DNA of 38,623 bases from positions 1 through 38,623 of IMG/VR virus record IMGVR_UViG_3300045051_000128; one strand, 5' to 3'. Shown one piece after another: positions 31,370-38,048 of the stretch (positions are counted from its first letter, which is position 1; the number at the start of each line of letters is the position of its first letter). Position numbers and translations under genes: made by a program. The DNA is from a virus. Under the pieces are notes generated by a model that worked only from the letters and a program-made list of their open reading frames with translations, had not been told where the DNA came from and did not search any database.

Positions 31370-31738
31370 ATGATGAAACGAACGAAATCACATCAAACTC
31401 GAGGCGGGACTTTCAATAAGCTGCCTCGACTGGTTCGCGACTGGACTGCGGAAGAGTCAGAAGAACTGATCCGCCTGTACGAAGACGGCGGGGACAAGGC
31501 GTGTCTTCCAATGCGAATCATCGCTAAAAGGCTTGGCCGATCAGAGGCGGCTTGTTGGGCGCGTCTGATTCGAGTTTGCCGAGCTGCGAGGGCGGAAGCA
31601 GATCGCAACGCGGCGATTAAGAAAACGTGCGGCGACAAAATCGGCGGCGAGATCATCGCTCGCATTGACACGGCGATTGCGAATTTTGAGAGCGCGAACA
31701 CTCCGGGCCAGATTCGGCCCGGAAAGGAGCAAGAATGA
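31370..31738 (+). CDS. Array gene 5: Myb/SANT-like DNA-binding protein
   Basis: 122 residues, ATG 31370 after AAAGGA. WTAEESEELIRLYEDG, then RIIAKRLGRSEAACWARLIRV, is a three-helix Myb/SANT or GcrA-like fold (W-T-x-E-E ... I-A-x-x-L-G-R-S). Possible transcription regulator. C-terminal helix, then a tag-like end SANTPGQIRPGKEQE encoded by the next site. Overlaps array gene 6 by ATGA. Confidence 0.65.
   Translation: MMKRTKSHQTRGGTFNKLPRLVRDWTAEESEELIRLYEDGGDKACLPMRIIAKRLGRSEAACWARLIRVCRAARAEADRNAAIKKTCGDKIGGEIIARIDTAIANFESANTPGQIRPGKEQE
31693..31730. repeat. attC-like site, short hairpin form
   Basis: CGCGAAC at 31693, then a perfect stem CCGGGCC AGATTC GGCCCGG and GAAAGG, similar to the left part of the site at 30879. 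No clear right GTT box. It may be a decayed site, and it supplies the end of array gene 5 and ribosome site of array gene 6. Confidence 0.45.
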
Positions 31739-32079
31739 ACACCGCAAAGAAGCGAATTGCCACGCGGAAACGCCGTAATCTGCGCCCGTTTGTTCGGTGC
31801 GTGAATCGTGACCGTATCTTGCAGCTTTCCAATGATCTCACCGAGAACATCAATTCAGGCACCCGTGAGGAATGGATGGCGGTCGCCGAGTTCTGGCGCG
31901 ACCTCTACGAGCACCAGCAACGGGCAACGATTTCCCTTCGTGACCACATCCTGAAGCACGCGATTCAATCGGTGAACTGGTACCAAGATGACATGCGCCG
32001 CGTCGAATTTGAGCAAACCATGCTTGAGGCCAAGCCGCGGAAACTTCGTACACCGAACACGACGGGTGAGCGTCCGTGA
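31735..32079 (+). CDS. Array gene 6: small unknown protein
   Basis: 114 residues. Very basic N-terminus (AKKRIATRKRRNLRP), then amphipathic helices (RILQLSNDLTENINSG, WMAVAEFWRDLYEHQQ). Ends RTPNTTGERP within the following attC-like site. No family recognised. It is the last gene before a terminator. Confidence 0.55.
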   Translation: MNTAKKRIATRKRRNLRPFVRCVNRDRILQLSNDLTENINSGTREEWMAVAEFWRDLYEHQQRATISLRDHILKHAIQSVNWYQDDMRRVEFEQTMLEAKPRKLRTPNTTGERP

Positions 32080-32121
32080 GCCCGCTGCGGGATCACGGTA
32101 CGCTCGGCCCGCTGGTTGGGC
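32052..32121. repeat. attC-like site, short class
   Basis: 70 bp from ACCGAAC (32052) to GTTGGGC (32121). Stem GAGCGT-CCGTGA pairs with TCACGG-T-ACGCTC leaving one unpaired base; the outer CGGG pairs with CCCG; the terminal loop holds CCCGC T GCGGG. Same layout as the sites at 30338 and 31154 although the stem bases differ, which indicates that structure is conserved. Confidence 0.7.
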
Positions 32122-32128
32122 TCTTTTT
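32106..32128 (+). terminator. Rho-independent terminator overlapping an attC-like site
   Basis: GGCCC, 7-nt loop, GGGCT (one G-T pair), then CTTTTT. The 3' strand of the hairpin is the right box of the attC-like site, so transcription from the upstream genes should stop there. Confidence 0.55.
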
Positions 32129-32150
32129 GCCCCTGCAAAATAGTTGCAGA

Positions 32151-32183
32151 TTGTTGTTGCAACCTAAGCCGCTTAGGTTATCT
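32151..32183 (+). promoter_or_regulatory. Promoter with overlapping palindromic operator
   Basis: TTGTTG (32154-32159), 18 nt, TTATCT (32178-32183). The spacer is nearly filled by the perfect palindrome AACCTAAGCCGCTTAGGTT (32161-32179), a good operator for a dimeric repressor. A second inverted pair GTTGCA/TGCAAC flanks the -35. It would drive the genes from 32231. Confidence 0.5.
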
Positions 32184-32230
32184 TGTCTCCAGACGGTAGA
32201 GATAGAGCAAAAACCAACAGGAGACAGACG

Positions 32231-32437
32231 ATGACGACAAGCAAGCAACCGGAGATTGGCAAAGATTACGGCGCGATATTTGGCCTGGAGTCCGACAAGG
32301 GCAGCACGCTGGTGTACCTCGGTGGCGACAAGTGGCAGGCGACCAAGCCAGGCGCTACCAAAGAGATGACCAGCCCCGGCACAACGGCCAAGGTGATCGA
32401 GTATATCAACCGCCCCGCCGTCCGCATGGGCATGTAA
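32231..32437 (+). CDS. Array-region small protein
   Basis: 68 residues, ATG 32231 with AGGAGA upstream, first gene after the operator. Beta-rich (GAIFGLESDKGSTLVYLGGDKWQATKPG) with a short C-terminal helix. It uses more G/C-ending codons than the backbone genes, which suggests recent arrival. Unknown function. Confidence 0.55.
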   Translation: MTTSKQPEIGKDYGAIFGLESDKGSTLVYLGGDKWQATKPGATKEMTSPGTTAKVIEYINRPAVRMGM

Positions 32438-32448
32438 GGAGATGTGAG

Positions 32449-32652
32449 ATGACGACCAAGAGCAACAAGTGGACAGTGAGCAACGTTTACGGCATCCGTG
32501 GCGAGACGACGCACCGCACCCCAGAAGCGGCGCTCAAGGCGGCTAGCAAGCGCGAGGGTGAGGGGTGGATCGTGCTCGACCAAGACGGCAACCAGTGGGG
32601 CCGCAACGGACAGGACGAAGCTGTGATCGCGCGCGAGGCCAGCAATGGCTGA
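32449..32652 (+). CDS. Array-region small protein
   Basis: 67 residues, ATG 32449 (AAGGAGATGTGAG upstream). KWTVSNVYGIRGETTHRTPEAALKAASKREGEGW looks like two strands, a helix and more strands, a compact fold with aromatic-rich ends. GC-rich codons like its neighbour. It overlaps the next gene by 8 bp. Confidence 0.55.
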   Translation: MTTKSNKWTVSNVYGIRGETTHRTPEAALKAASKREGEGWIVLDQDGNQWGRNGQDEAVIAREASNG

Positions 32653-32842
32653 TCCGGTCAAAGACTACCTTGCCGCAATCGGGCAGCGAGGCGGGCAGGC
32701 GAACACGGCGGCGCAAAACGCCGCCCGTGCCGCCAACGGCCGCAAGGGCGGGCGACCGCCCAAGAAGCGCCGGAAGACTCGTAAGCCCAACACCCCGGAG
32801 CACCGGACAGGTGCCGCGAAAGGAACCAATGAGCAACGCTGA
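32645..32842 (+). CDS. Array-region basic protein with PNTPEHR end
   Basis: 65 residues, strongly basic (NGRKGGRPPKKRRKTRK), AT-hook-like GRPPKK and Ala/Asn-rich helix before it. Probably binds DNA or RNA. C-terminus PNTPEHRTGAAKGTNEQR is encoded by the long attC-like site, the same PNTPEHR as in array gene 1. Overlaps the next start by 14 bp. Confidence 0.55.
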   Translation: MADPVKDYLAAIGQRGGQANTAAQNAARAANGRKGGRPPKKRRKTRKPNTPEHRTGAAKGTNEQR

Positions 32843-32886
32843 CAAGCATGACGCGGCACCTGTTACGGTGGCACCGATTGTTGGGC
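32785..32886. repeat. attC-like site, long class, best preserved
   Basis: 102 bp from GCCCAAC (32785) to GTTGGGC (32886), boxes that fit the integron consensus RYYYAAC ... GTTRRRY exactly. ACAGGTGCCGCG (32807-32818) pairs perfectly with CGCGGCACCTGT (32852-32863). Outward, GAG-CACCG pairs with CGGTGGC in a way that leaves unpaired bases on the right strand, as extrahelical bases do in attC. The loop holds a ribosome site and the ATG of the following gene. Confidence 0.7.
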
Positions 32887-33095
32887 GGTATTTGGTCCGC
32901 GGCTACTGTTTCGTGCCCGCTGAATGCAAGATGATTGTCGAGGCATCGAGCGCAGAGGAGGCAATCAAGAAGGCCAAAGTTTCAGACTGGAAGAAATCTA
33001 TCGTCAGCAACAGCCACGACAACCATTGCGCGTTCGACTGGCAGCCTATCGCGGAGCAGTTGAGTACGCCCAACAACAGAATAGACCACCAGTGA
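32829..33095 (+). CDS. Array-region protein starting inside an attC-like site
   Basis: 88 residues, ATG 32829 with AAAGGA upstream. N-terminus MSNADKHDAAPVTVAPIVG nearly equals that of array gene 1 because both begin in the same recombination-site half. The remainder (YLVRGYCFVPAECKMIVEASSAEEAIKKA) looks like a beta-alpha small fold. It ends STPNNRIDHQ at another GCCCAAC box (33068-33074). Overlaps the next gene by GTGA. Confidence 0.6.
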   Translation: MSNADKHDAAPVTVAPIVGRYLVRGYCFVPAECKMIVEASSAEEAIKKAKVSDWKKSIVSNSHDNHCAFDWQPIAEQLSTPNNRIDHQ

Positions 33096-33364
33096 AACGC
33101 TCTATGGCAATCGCAAAACGTTGCGCAGCAATGCGAGCAGCGAAAGAGCGAAAGCGTCTATATGGACCATCACGCGAGCCGTACATGGCGGATGATCGTG
33201 TCGAAACGCTAACATACATCGGACTTGGCCAAGTGCGCCGATTGGTATTTCGTCGCGATGGGAAAGGCCGCTTGACAATGCATGACGATTCAGTGATAAC
33301 CGCGACACAGCTTGCCGCTAGTCTGCGGCGATGGATGGCGATTAAGCCTAGGAGGATGGAATGA
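33092..33364 (+). CDS. Small basic unknown protein
   Basis: 90 residues, GTG 33092 at the overlap. Basic helix (AIAKRCAAMRAAKERKRLYG), then a beta hairpin (RVETLTYIGLGQVRRLVFRRDG) and a helix. Probably binds nucleic acid. It has no tag-like end, so the array seems to finish just before it. Confidence 0.5.
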   Translation: MKRSMAIAKRCAAMRAAKERKRLYGPSREPYMADDRVETLTYIGLGQVRRLVFRRDGKGRLTMHDDSVITATQLAASLRRWMAIKPRRME

Positions 33365-33738
33365 AGACGATGGTTATCAGGGGCATTGAGGTAGTCAGGC
33401 TTAGGCGCGGTAAAGTATTGATGCAAACCGATGTATGCAGCGACGGATTACCGATACCGCGTGAATATGTCGGTAAAAAGTGCCTTGCATCTTACTTCAT
33501 ATATCGCCCCATCCAGCGCACAGAATCGCCCGCCAATGACATTGCAACGGGCACGGAAGCCAGGGTATGCCAAGACATCGCAGAACGGCAGCAAAAGGGA
33601 ATTGCAAAGTACGGCACGACAGTTGAAGGCAACGACGGCGGCTTGCTGTACTGGTTGCGCCACGCCTATGAGGAAACGCTCGATAAAGCAGTCTATTTGA
33701 AGCGAGCAATCGAGCAAATCGAAAAGGAGCAGAAATGA
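33361..33738 (+). CDS. Protein with MazG-like helical C-terminus
   Basis: 125 residues, ATGA overlap. First 55 residues form strands (MVIRGIEVVRLRRGKVLMQTD, KKCLASYFIYRPI). From residue 68, CQDIAERQQKGIAKYGTTV then WLRHAYEETLDKAVYLKRAIEQIEKE is the helical pattern of small phage MazG-like or dNTP-pyrophosphatase-related proteins (ERQ-KG-x-x-(K/R)YG, HAxEExLD). Enzymatic activity is not assured. Confidence 0.55.
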   Translation: MKTMVIRGIEVVRLRRGKVLMQTDVCSDGLPIPREYVGKKCLASYFIYRPIQRTESPANDIATGTEARVCQDIAERQQKGIAKYGTTVEGNDGGLLYWLRHAYEETLDKAVYLKRAIEQIEKEQK

Positions 33739-33998
33739 AGCGCAGGACGTATTTTGAGATTGTGGATAGGATCATAAAGACAAAAGCGGGAAAGAGCTGC
33801 CGCCATGAAGCTACGGCGGCCTACAAAGCCGTCGCACGAGAAGCCGTTCGCAGGTACAAGATGCGGCAGGAAAATCTGCGCAAACAAAGAGCGCATGATT
33901 TCATCAAGAAGCTACGCGATGGCGTGGACGGAGACCAGCTTTTGGACGAACAGGGCAACGTAGTCGCAACCATCAAGGTCAAGAAAGGCAAAAAGTAA
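33735..33998 (+). CDS. Small highly basic protein
   Basis: 87 residues, ATGA overlap. Lys/Arg-rich helices (AAYKAVAREAVRRYKMRQEN) and a C-terminal strand pair (DEQGNVVATIKVKKG). No family recognised; nucleic-acid binding is likely from charge. Confidence 0.5.
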   Translation: MKRRTYFEIVDRIIKTKAGKSCRHEATAAYKAVAREAVRRYKMRQENLRKQRAHDFIKKLRDGVDGDQLLDEQGNVVATIKVKKGKK

Positions 33999-33999
33999 T

Positions 34000-34398
34000 A
34001 TGCAAGACATCGCAACACAGTTTCGGGCAATGCAGTTCATCGCGCATCGGGCGCACAACCTCGCCAGCGGGCCGACGTTCTTTGAGGACCATGAGTATTT
34101 CGGCGAGTTGTACGCGGCCTATGAGGCGGCGTATGATGCGACGATTGAGCGGATCATTGGCATTGGCGGCACGCCTGACATTGGCAAGATTACGTATGAT
34201 GCCGTGAGTCTTATGGTGACAGAGCCCGCCGCTATGGCTGTCATCGAATTTGGGCGCATTCTCGTGATGGAATCGGAGCTTCGCATCATCATCGACGCCC
34301 AGAACGAAGGCGCATCGCTAGGCGTTCAGAACATGCTACAGCAGTTCGCGGACGATTCGCAGGCGCGTAGCTACAAGATAGGGCAGAGGATCAAATGA
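34000..34398 (+). CDS. Dps-like ferritin
   Basis: 132 residues. AHRAHNLASGPTFFEDHEY then YDATIERIIGIGGTPD follows Dps closely: His19 and His31 (12 apart), Asp46 and Glu50 match the intersubunit ferroxidase ligands (E. coli H51, H63, D78, E82). The D67 equivalent is Gly35, so the site is altered. It is shorter than most Dps (about 160), lacking the N-terminal extension. Dps binds iron and protects DNA; in a phage it could guard DNA from oxidative damage. ATG 34000 follows the previous stop by 1 bp. Confidence 0.75.
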   Translation: MQDIATQFRAMQFIAHRAHNLASGPTFFEDHEYFGELYAAYEAAYDATIERIIGIGGTPDIGKITYDAVSLMVTEPAAMAVIEFGRILVMESELRIIIDAQNEGASLGVQNMLQQFADDSQARSYKIGQRIK

Positions 34399-34517
34399 CC
34401 GACGCGCAGCAAACGCTCGTAATCATCTCCATTGCCGTAGGCATGTCATCGCTGATTTGGATTGCGTTTGATATCGCCTTTACTTGGATCATGCGGAAGA
34501 AGCGCAAGCATGATTGA
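34395..34517 (+). CDS. 40-residue membrane peptide
   Basis: ATGA overlap with the Dps-like gene. One membrane segment (TLVIISIAVGMSSLIWIAF) and a basic tail RKKRKHD, topology N-out C-in by charge. Function unknown; coupling to the Dps-like gene makes it a real gene candidate. Confidence 0.5.
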   Translation: MTDAQQTLVIISIAVGMSSLIWIAFDIAFTWIMRKKRKHD

Positions 34518-34553
34518 ACATCAGGAATACGCGAGCAAGCGAAGGATTGACGC

Positions 34554-34763
34554 ATGAAGATCATTCAAAGCATAGAAGAGCAGGTGCCGATTGAGCAACA
34601 CGAGTATTTCACCGCAAGAACTTCGAGAGGAACGAAATACATGCGCAGGACCAAGCAACTTAGACGGCTCAAGCGCAGCGGAATCGCTCACTTTACAAGG
34701 ATGCATCTTGTCGAGATTGATCTGGAAAGCGGCATACAGCGAAGGCTGGATGCAAGACAATAG
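34554..34763 (+). CDS. Possible small basic protein
   Basis: 69 residues with a good ribosome site (AAGGA, 7 nt). Basic (SRGTKYMRRTKQLRRLKRSG). Two other frames are open here, including a minus frame, so coding is uncertain. The stop lies at the first AGGGTAA repeat of the downstream region. Confidence 0.35.
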   Translation: MKIIQSIEEQVPIEQHEYFTARTSRGTKYMRRTKQLRRLKRSGIAHFTRMHLVEIDLESGIQRRLDARQ

Positions 34764-35051
34764 GGTAACACACATGTTCGCAATCTTGTCAATACCAAAG
34801 TTCAAATATTTGCACGGATGCGAAGCCATTAGCGTGCGGCATACCCACCGCGTAGGCAAAATGGGGCGCGATGGGTCCTTTTGGGGCCTGAAAATTGATC
34901 GAGGGTCAAAGCACAGCTCAAAAGCGCGAAAGTTACAATTTTGTAGCATCCATAGGGTAAACTCACAAATGAGAAACAATACGCCCAATGCCAGCGCAGG
35001 CCTCATGCCATGTTTACCCTGAAAAAATCGCATCGAGTGGCGCTAAATAGT
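34764..35051. other. Region without a confident gene; inverted repeat, candidate packaging or regulatory site
   Basis: AGGGTAA occurs at 34762 and 34955, and AGGGTAAAC (34955-34963) is matched by its exact reverse complement GTTTACCCT (35012-35020). These three related elements lie 460-720 bp before the small terminase gene. They could be terminase binding sites (cosB or pac) or operators. Open frames exist here but none has convincing composition or a ribosome site. Confidence 0.4.
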
Positions 35052-35080
35052 TTGACCGCTGGCCGGATCATGGCAATATG
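35052..35080 (+). promoter_or_regulatory. Candidate promoter upstream of the packaging genes
   Basis: TTGACC (35052-35057), 16 nt, CAATAT (35074-35079), or 17 nt and AATATG. Only 7 bp separate it from the ATG at 35087, so the transcript would be nearly leaderless for that gene. It could serve the terminase operon. Confidence 0.4.
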
Positions 35081-35086
35081 GCGCGC

Positions 35087-35221
35087 ATGAAAACACGCAA
35101 GCAGAAAAAGCAGGTTGTGAAAATCCTTGGCCATGAAGTTACTGTCGGCACGAAAAAGCACGCCGAACTTGTTTGGCAGTTGCAGCACTTCAACGGCAAT
35201 TTGCGCCGCGTCGAGCAATAA
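35087..35221 (+). CDS. 44-residue basic peptide
   Basis: Sequence begins KTRKQKKQVVKILGHEV and continues with a helix (KHAELVWQLQHFNGNL). No ribosome site is seen, fitting leaderless expression from the promoter just before it. Ends 2 bp before the next small frame. Function unknown. Confidence 0.4.
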   Translation: MKTRKQKKQVVKILGHEVTVGTKKHAELVWQLQHFNGNLRRVEQ

Positions 35222-35223
35222 CC

Positions 35224-35325
35224 ATGAACGAATCCCAAATGATGCAAGGTTATGACTGGAACTGGCAGAACTTGGCTGGATGGTGCAAATTGCTAAAGCT
35301 CAAGGTTTATCTGCGTGGGCCATGA
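35224..35325 (+). CDS. 33-residue peptide
   Basis: ATG 35224, Trp-rich (YDWNWQNLAGWCKLLKL), ending basic. It fills the space between two small frames in the packaging operon. Evidence is only tight packing. Confidence 0.3.
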   Translation: MNESQMMQGYDWNWQNLAGWCKLLKLKVYLRGP

Positions 35326-35326
35326 T

Positions 35327-35497
35327 ATGGGAAAGCTTGCAACATGGGTGGCATTAAGCATTGGTCATTTGCTTGGTGCGTATTTGTTTGATAGCTACAA
35401 AGATGTGTATGAAGCCATATTTTACGGCGGGCACTCGTTGCTTGTATATCACATGTTTGGAAAAATAAAGGGCGACAAATGCCATCCATCGACGTAG
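35327..35497 (+). CDS. Small membrane protein
   Basis: 56 residues from ATG 35327 (GTG 35315 is an alternative with AAGG upstream). Hydrophobic segments LATWVALSIGHLLGAYLF and FYGGHSLLVYHMF flank a charged loop DSYKDVYEA. Overlaps the small terminase gene by 19 bp. Function unknown; possible holin-type or superinfection protein. Confidence 0.45.
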   Translation: MGKLATWVALSIGHLLGAYLFDSYKDVYEAIFYGGHSLLVYHMFGKIKGDKCHPST

Positions 35498-35961
35498 AAT
35501 ACTACACCACGGCGGCAAGCATCGCCAAAGCGGCGGAGGTTACGCGCAAGACTGCATGCGAGTGGGTACAAAAAGACACGTTCCCGGAGCAGGTCAAGGG
35601 CCGCGGATGGCCACGTCTTGAAGTGGACGCATGGGTTGCCGACGCATTGAAAGAAGCGGCGGCGCACCAGACCGGCAAGGATGCTGATTTGAAGCGGCGC
35701 AAGTTATTGCTACAATGCCAGAAGATCGAAAAGGACATTGAGGCAAAAGCCATCGAAAACAAAAAGGCATTGGGCGAGTTGGAGCCGAAGTCCAATCGCA
35801 TCCAAGCCCTTACGCAATACGCAGGAATCGTGCGGAGAACGCTTGCGACGGTTGGCAAGGATTGCGCCGAGTTGTGCGCAAATCCTGCGGTGCGCGACAT
35901 TGTGGACCAAAAGATTGATGGCGTATTGAGCGAGTTGGACAAGGCCTGCGCGGAGGCGTGA
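35479..35961 (+). CDS. Small terminase subunit-like protein (Nu1 type)
   Basis: 160 residues. N-terminal winged helix YYTTAASIAKAAEVTRKTACEWVQKDTFPEQ with a following wing (KGRGWPRLEVDAWV) is that of phage Nu1/gp1-type DNA recognition domains. Residues 65-125 are a coiled coil for oligomerisation (LKRRKLLLQCQKIEKDIEAK). The C-terminal ~35 residues may contact the large subunit. It lies one gene before the large terminase. It should recognise the packaging site. Confidence 0.75.
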   Translation: MPSIDVEYYTTAASIAKAAEVTRKTACEWVQKDTFPEQVKGRGWPRLEVDAWVADALKEAAAHQTGKDADLKRRKLLLQCQKIEKDIEAKAIENKKALGELEPKSNRIQALTQYAGIVRRTLATVGKDCAELCANPAVRDIVDQKIDGVLSELDKACAEA

Positions 35962-36140
35962 ATTGGATGAATCATCTTGATTTTATCGTTTGGATGTGCG
36001 CATTTCCGATTGCATGTACGGTCGATGAAGCAATACGCAATCAGTATTGTGAGCGTCGCGAATATAGCGATGCATCGCGTGCGATTACTGCGCTGGTAAT
36101 GCTTTGCCTTTATGCATTTGTTGCAATGGCATTATGGTAG
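35958..36140 (+). CDS. 60-residue membrane protein between terminase genes
   Basis: GTG 35958 overlaps the previous stop; ATG 35967 is an alternative. Two membrane segments (LDFIVWMCAFPIACTV and ITALVMLCLYAFVAMALW) with a charged loop CERREYSDAS. Its place between the two terminase subunits is unusual. Function unknown. Confidence 0.45.
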   Translation: MNWMNHLDFIVWMCAFPIACTVDEAIRNQYCERREYSDASRAITALVMLCLYAFVAMALW

Positions 36141-38047
36141 CCATGCCAACCGGCCTACTATCGCCCGTCGCAAATGCCCACAATCTAGGCGACCGTCTAG
36201 GCGTCGTGGAATGGTGCGAGCGCAACATTGACTTCTCTCGGCACCTGACATACGACACGCCGCGGCAATGGAAATACACCATTGATGACATGCCCTACAT
36301 GCGCGAGATCATGGAAGCGCAGTTTGATCCAGAAATTCGCGAGATTGTAGTTTTGAAGTGCTCTCGCGCCGGCATCACGGAAAATGCCGTGTTTATGCCG
36401 ATGCGCTATCGCATCGCACGCGATCCTGCGAACCAGCTTTACGTTGGCCCGCAGGAAGAAAAGACCAAGGCACTTTATCGCAAGCGCATTTATGCCGGAC
36501 TATCCCTCGCGCATGAGACTCGCGACAAGCTAGAGAATTGCGTTCGTGACTTGGAATGCAGCATCGAATTCAAGGACAGCACGCTAACGGCTGCACATAA
36601 TCAGGACCGAAGCCTATCAAAGGGAGAGGGATGGCCGGTTATCTATTGCGATGAGGTATCTCAATATAGGGGATACGTTGCGGATATGATTCGCGAACGT
36701 GCCGCGACATACCGATGGGCGCATATTCTTTGGTGCAGTTCTCCAGACCCATCGCAGGCCCGAAAATCAGACGAGGACCCCATATTCATCCTATTTGACG
36801 AATCGGACAAACGCTATTGGATGATGCGTGATAAGGACGGTTCGCGCTTCCGCTACCAGGTGGGCAACCGCGACACGGCTTACGGCTTGAAATGGGCGCA
36901 GGATGCCAAGCGCGTTGACGGATCGTGGGACTTGAACCGCGTGGCAGCAACGGCCCACTACGTCACGCCGTCGGGCACCGTGATTACAGAGGATGAACGG
37001 TTGCGCTATGTCCAAACCGGCGAATGGCAAAGCGCGGGAAATCCGAAGGCTAGACCACGGGTGCGCGGGTATCATCTAAACCGATTTTACATTCCGTTCG
37101 CATCAGGCGGCTTTGGTGACATTGCTGTAAAATGGTTGTCCGCGTGCCGTCAGGGTCAAATGGCGATCCGCACCTTCCGCTATGAAATTGAGGCGGAGAA
37201 GTATAGCGGCGAAATCCAGATTGTTAAGGACGACGCAATCGAAAGCCTAGTTGGTCAGTACGACCGAGGGCAGAACTTTTCCAGCGTTGAAGGCTACAGC
37301 ACTATCTACATCGGCAAGAAAAAGACCGTGCTTATCGGAACCGACGTACAGCAGGCAAGCCGAGACGACAATCTCTATTGGATTGCCCGCGAGTTTGTGC
37401 AAGGCGGAGATTCGGGACTGATTGACCGCGGCACCTGCGCGACGTGGGAGCAGTTGAAGGAAAAAGCCGTGCATTATCGCGCCGCGAAAGTCATTTGCGA
37501 TAACAAGTACGAAGCGCGAGCCCGCGAAGTACGCGAGCAATGCGTCCGCGGCGTAATGCGTGGCATGATTCCGTGCGTTGGAAGCGATTCGATCCGCGAG
37601 ATGTTCAAGGTTGCGCAGCGCGATTTGATGGAAGGAACGCCGGAACAAGGTCGATATGGTATCACGCCGTTCATAACTTTTAACCCGACGCACGTTAAAG
37701 ACTTGTTATTTTCGCTGATTTGTGGCACGGAGGGTCACAAGTATTACGTTTATCGCGAGATTGACGAACTTTACAAGCGGCACATGATGAGCGAACGCAA
37801 CGAAAACGGCGAATGGAAAGCACAGCACAAGGACACGCACTGGCGCGATTGCGAAGTAATGGCCCTGATGCTGTCGATTGTACTGGGCGTGTTCACGTTC
37901 ATTCCCGCTATTGCGTTGGCTGAAGAGCAAAAGCCGCAAGCCCCGCGTGAACCAGTGATTTACCCGGCAAATGGATCGAAGCCGGCGCAACAGAAACCGA
38001 AGCAGACCGTCGTTTACAGCGGCGGCGATAACGATTGGGATGATTGA
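36134..38047 (+). CDS. Large terminase subunit, GpA type
   Basis: 637 residues. ATP-binding loop CSRAGITE near residue 76 (lambda GpA also has a deviant Walker A, where a lysine stands earlier), Walker B VIYCDE near 172, the coupling motif LWCSSP near 198, and nuclease acidic residues in LIGTDVQQ (about 403) and WRDCEVMAL (about 572). This matches the GpA family that cuts cos ends and packages DNA. Start is ATG 36134 or 36143; neither has a strong ribosome site. Followed directly by a zinc-containing protein. Confidence 0.9.
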   Translation: MVAMPTGLLSPVANAHNLGDRLGVVEWCERNIDFSRHLTYDTPRQWKYTIDDMPYMREIMEAQFDPEIREIVVLKCSRAGITENAVFMPMRYRIARDPANQLYVGPQEEKTKALYRKRIYAGLSLAHETRDKLENCVRDLECSIEFKDSTLTAAHNQDRSLSKGEGWPVIYCDEVSQYRGYVADMIRERAATYRWAHILWCSSPDPSQARKSDEDPIFILFDESDKRYWMMRDKDGSRFRYQVGNRDTAYGLKWAQDAKRVDGSWDLNRVAATAHYVTPSGTVITEDERLRYVQTGEWQSAGNPKARPRVRGYHLNRFYIPFASGGFGDIAVKWLSACRQGQMAIRTFRYEIEAEKYSGEIQIVKDDAIESLVGQYDRGQNFSSVEGYSTIYIGKKKTVLIGTDVQQASRDDNLYWIAREFVQGGDSGLIDRGTCATWEQLKEKAVHYRAAKVICDNKYEARAREVREQCVRGVMRGMIPCVGSDSIREMFKVAQRDLMEGTPEQGRYGITPFITFNPTHVKDLLFSLICGTEGHKYYVYREIDELYKRHMMSERNENGEWKAQHKDTHWRDCEVMALMLSIVLGVFTFIPAIALAEEQKPQAPREPVIYPANGSKPAQQKPKQTVVYSGGDNDWDD

Positions 38048-38048
38048 T

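Noticed and set aside
30102-33095. CRISPR array or simple REP elements as the explanation for the repeats
   Set aside because: Spacing is gene-sized and irregular, sites are bounded by attC-type boxes and stems vary in sequence while keeping pairing.
34521-35033. Minus-strand frame and plus frame 34591-35022
   Set aside because: Both stay open through the repeat-bearing spacer but lack ribosome sites and protein-like composition; only the 69-residue frame at 34554 has a ribosome site.
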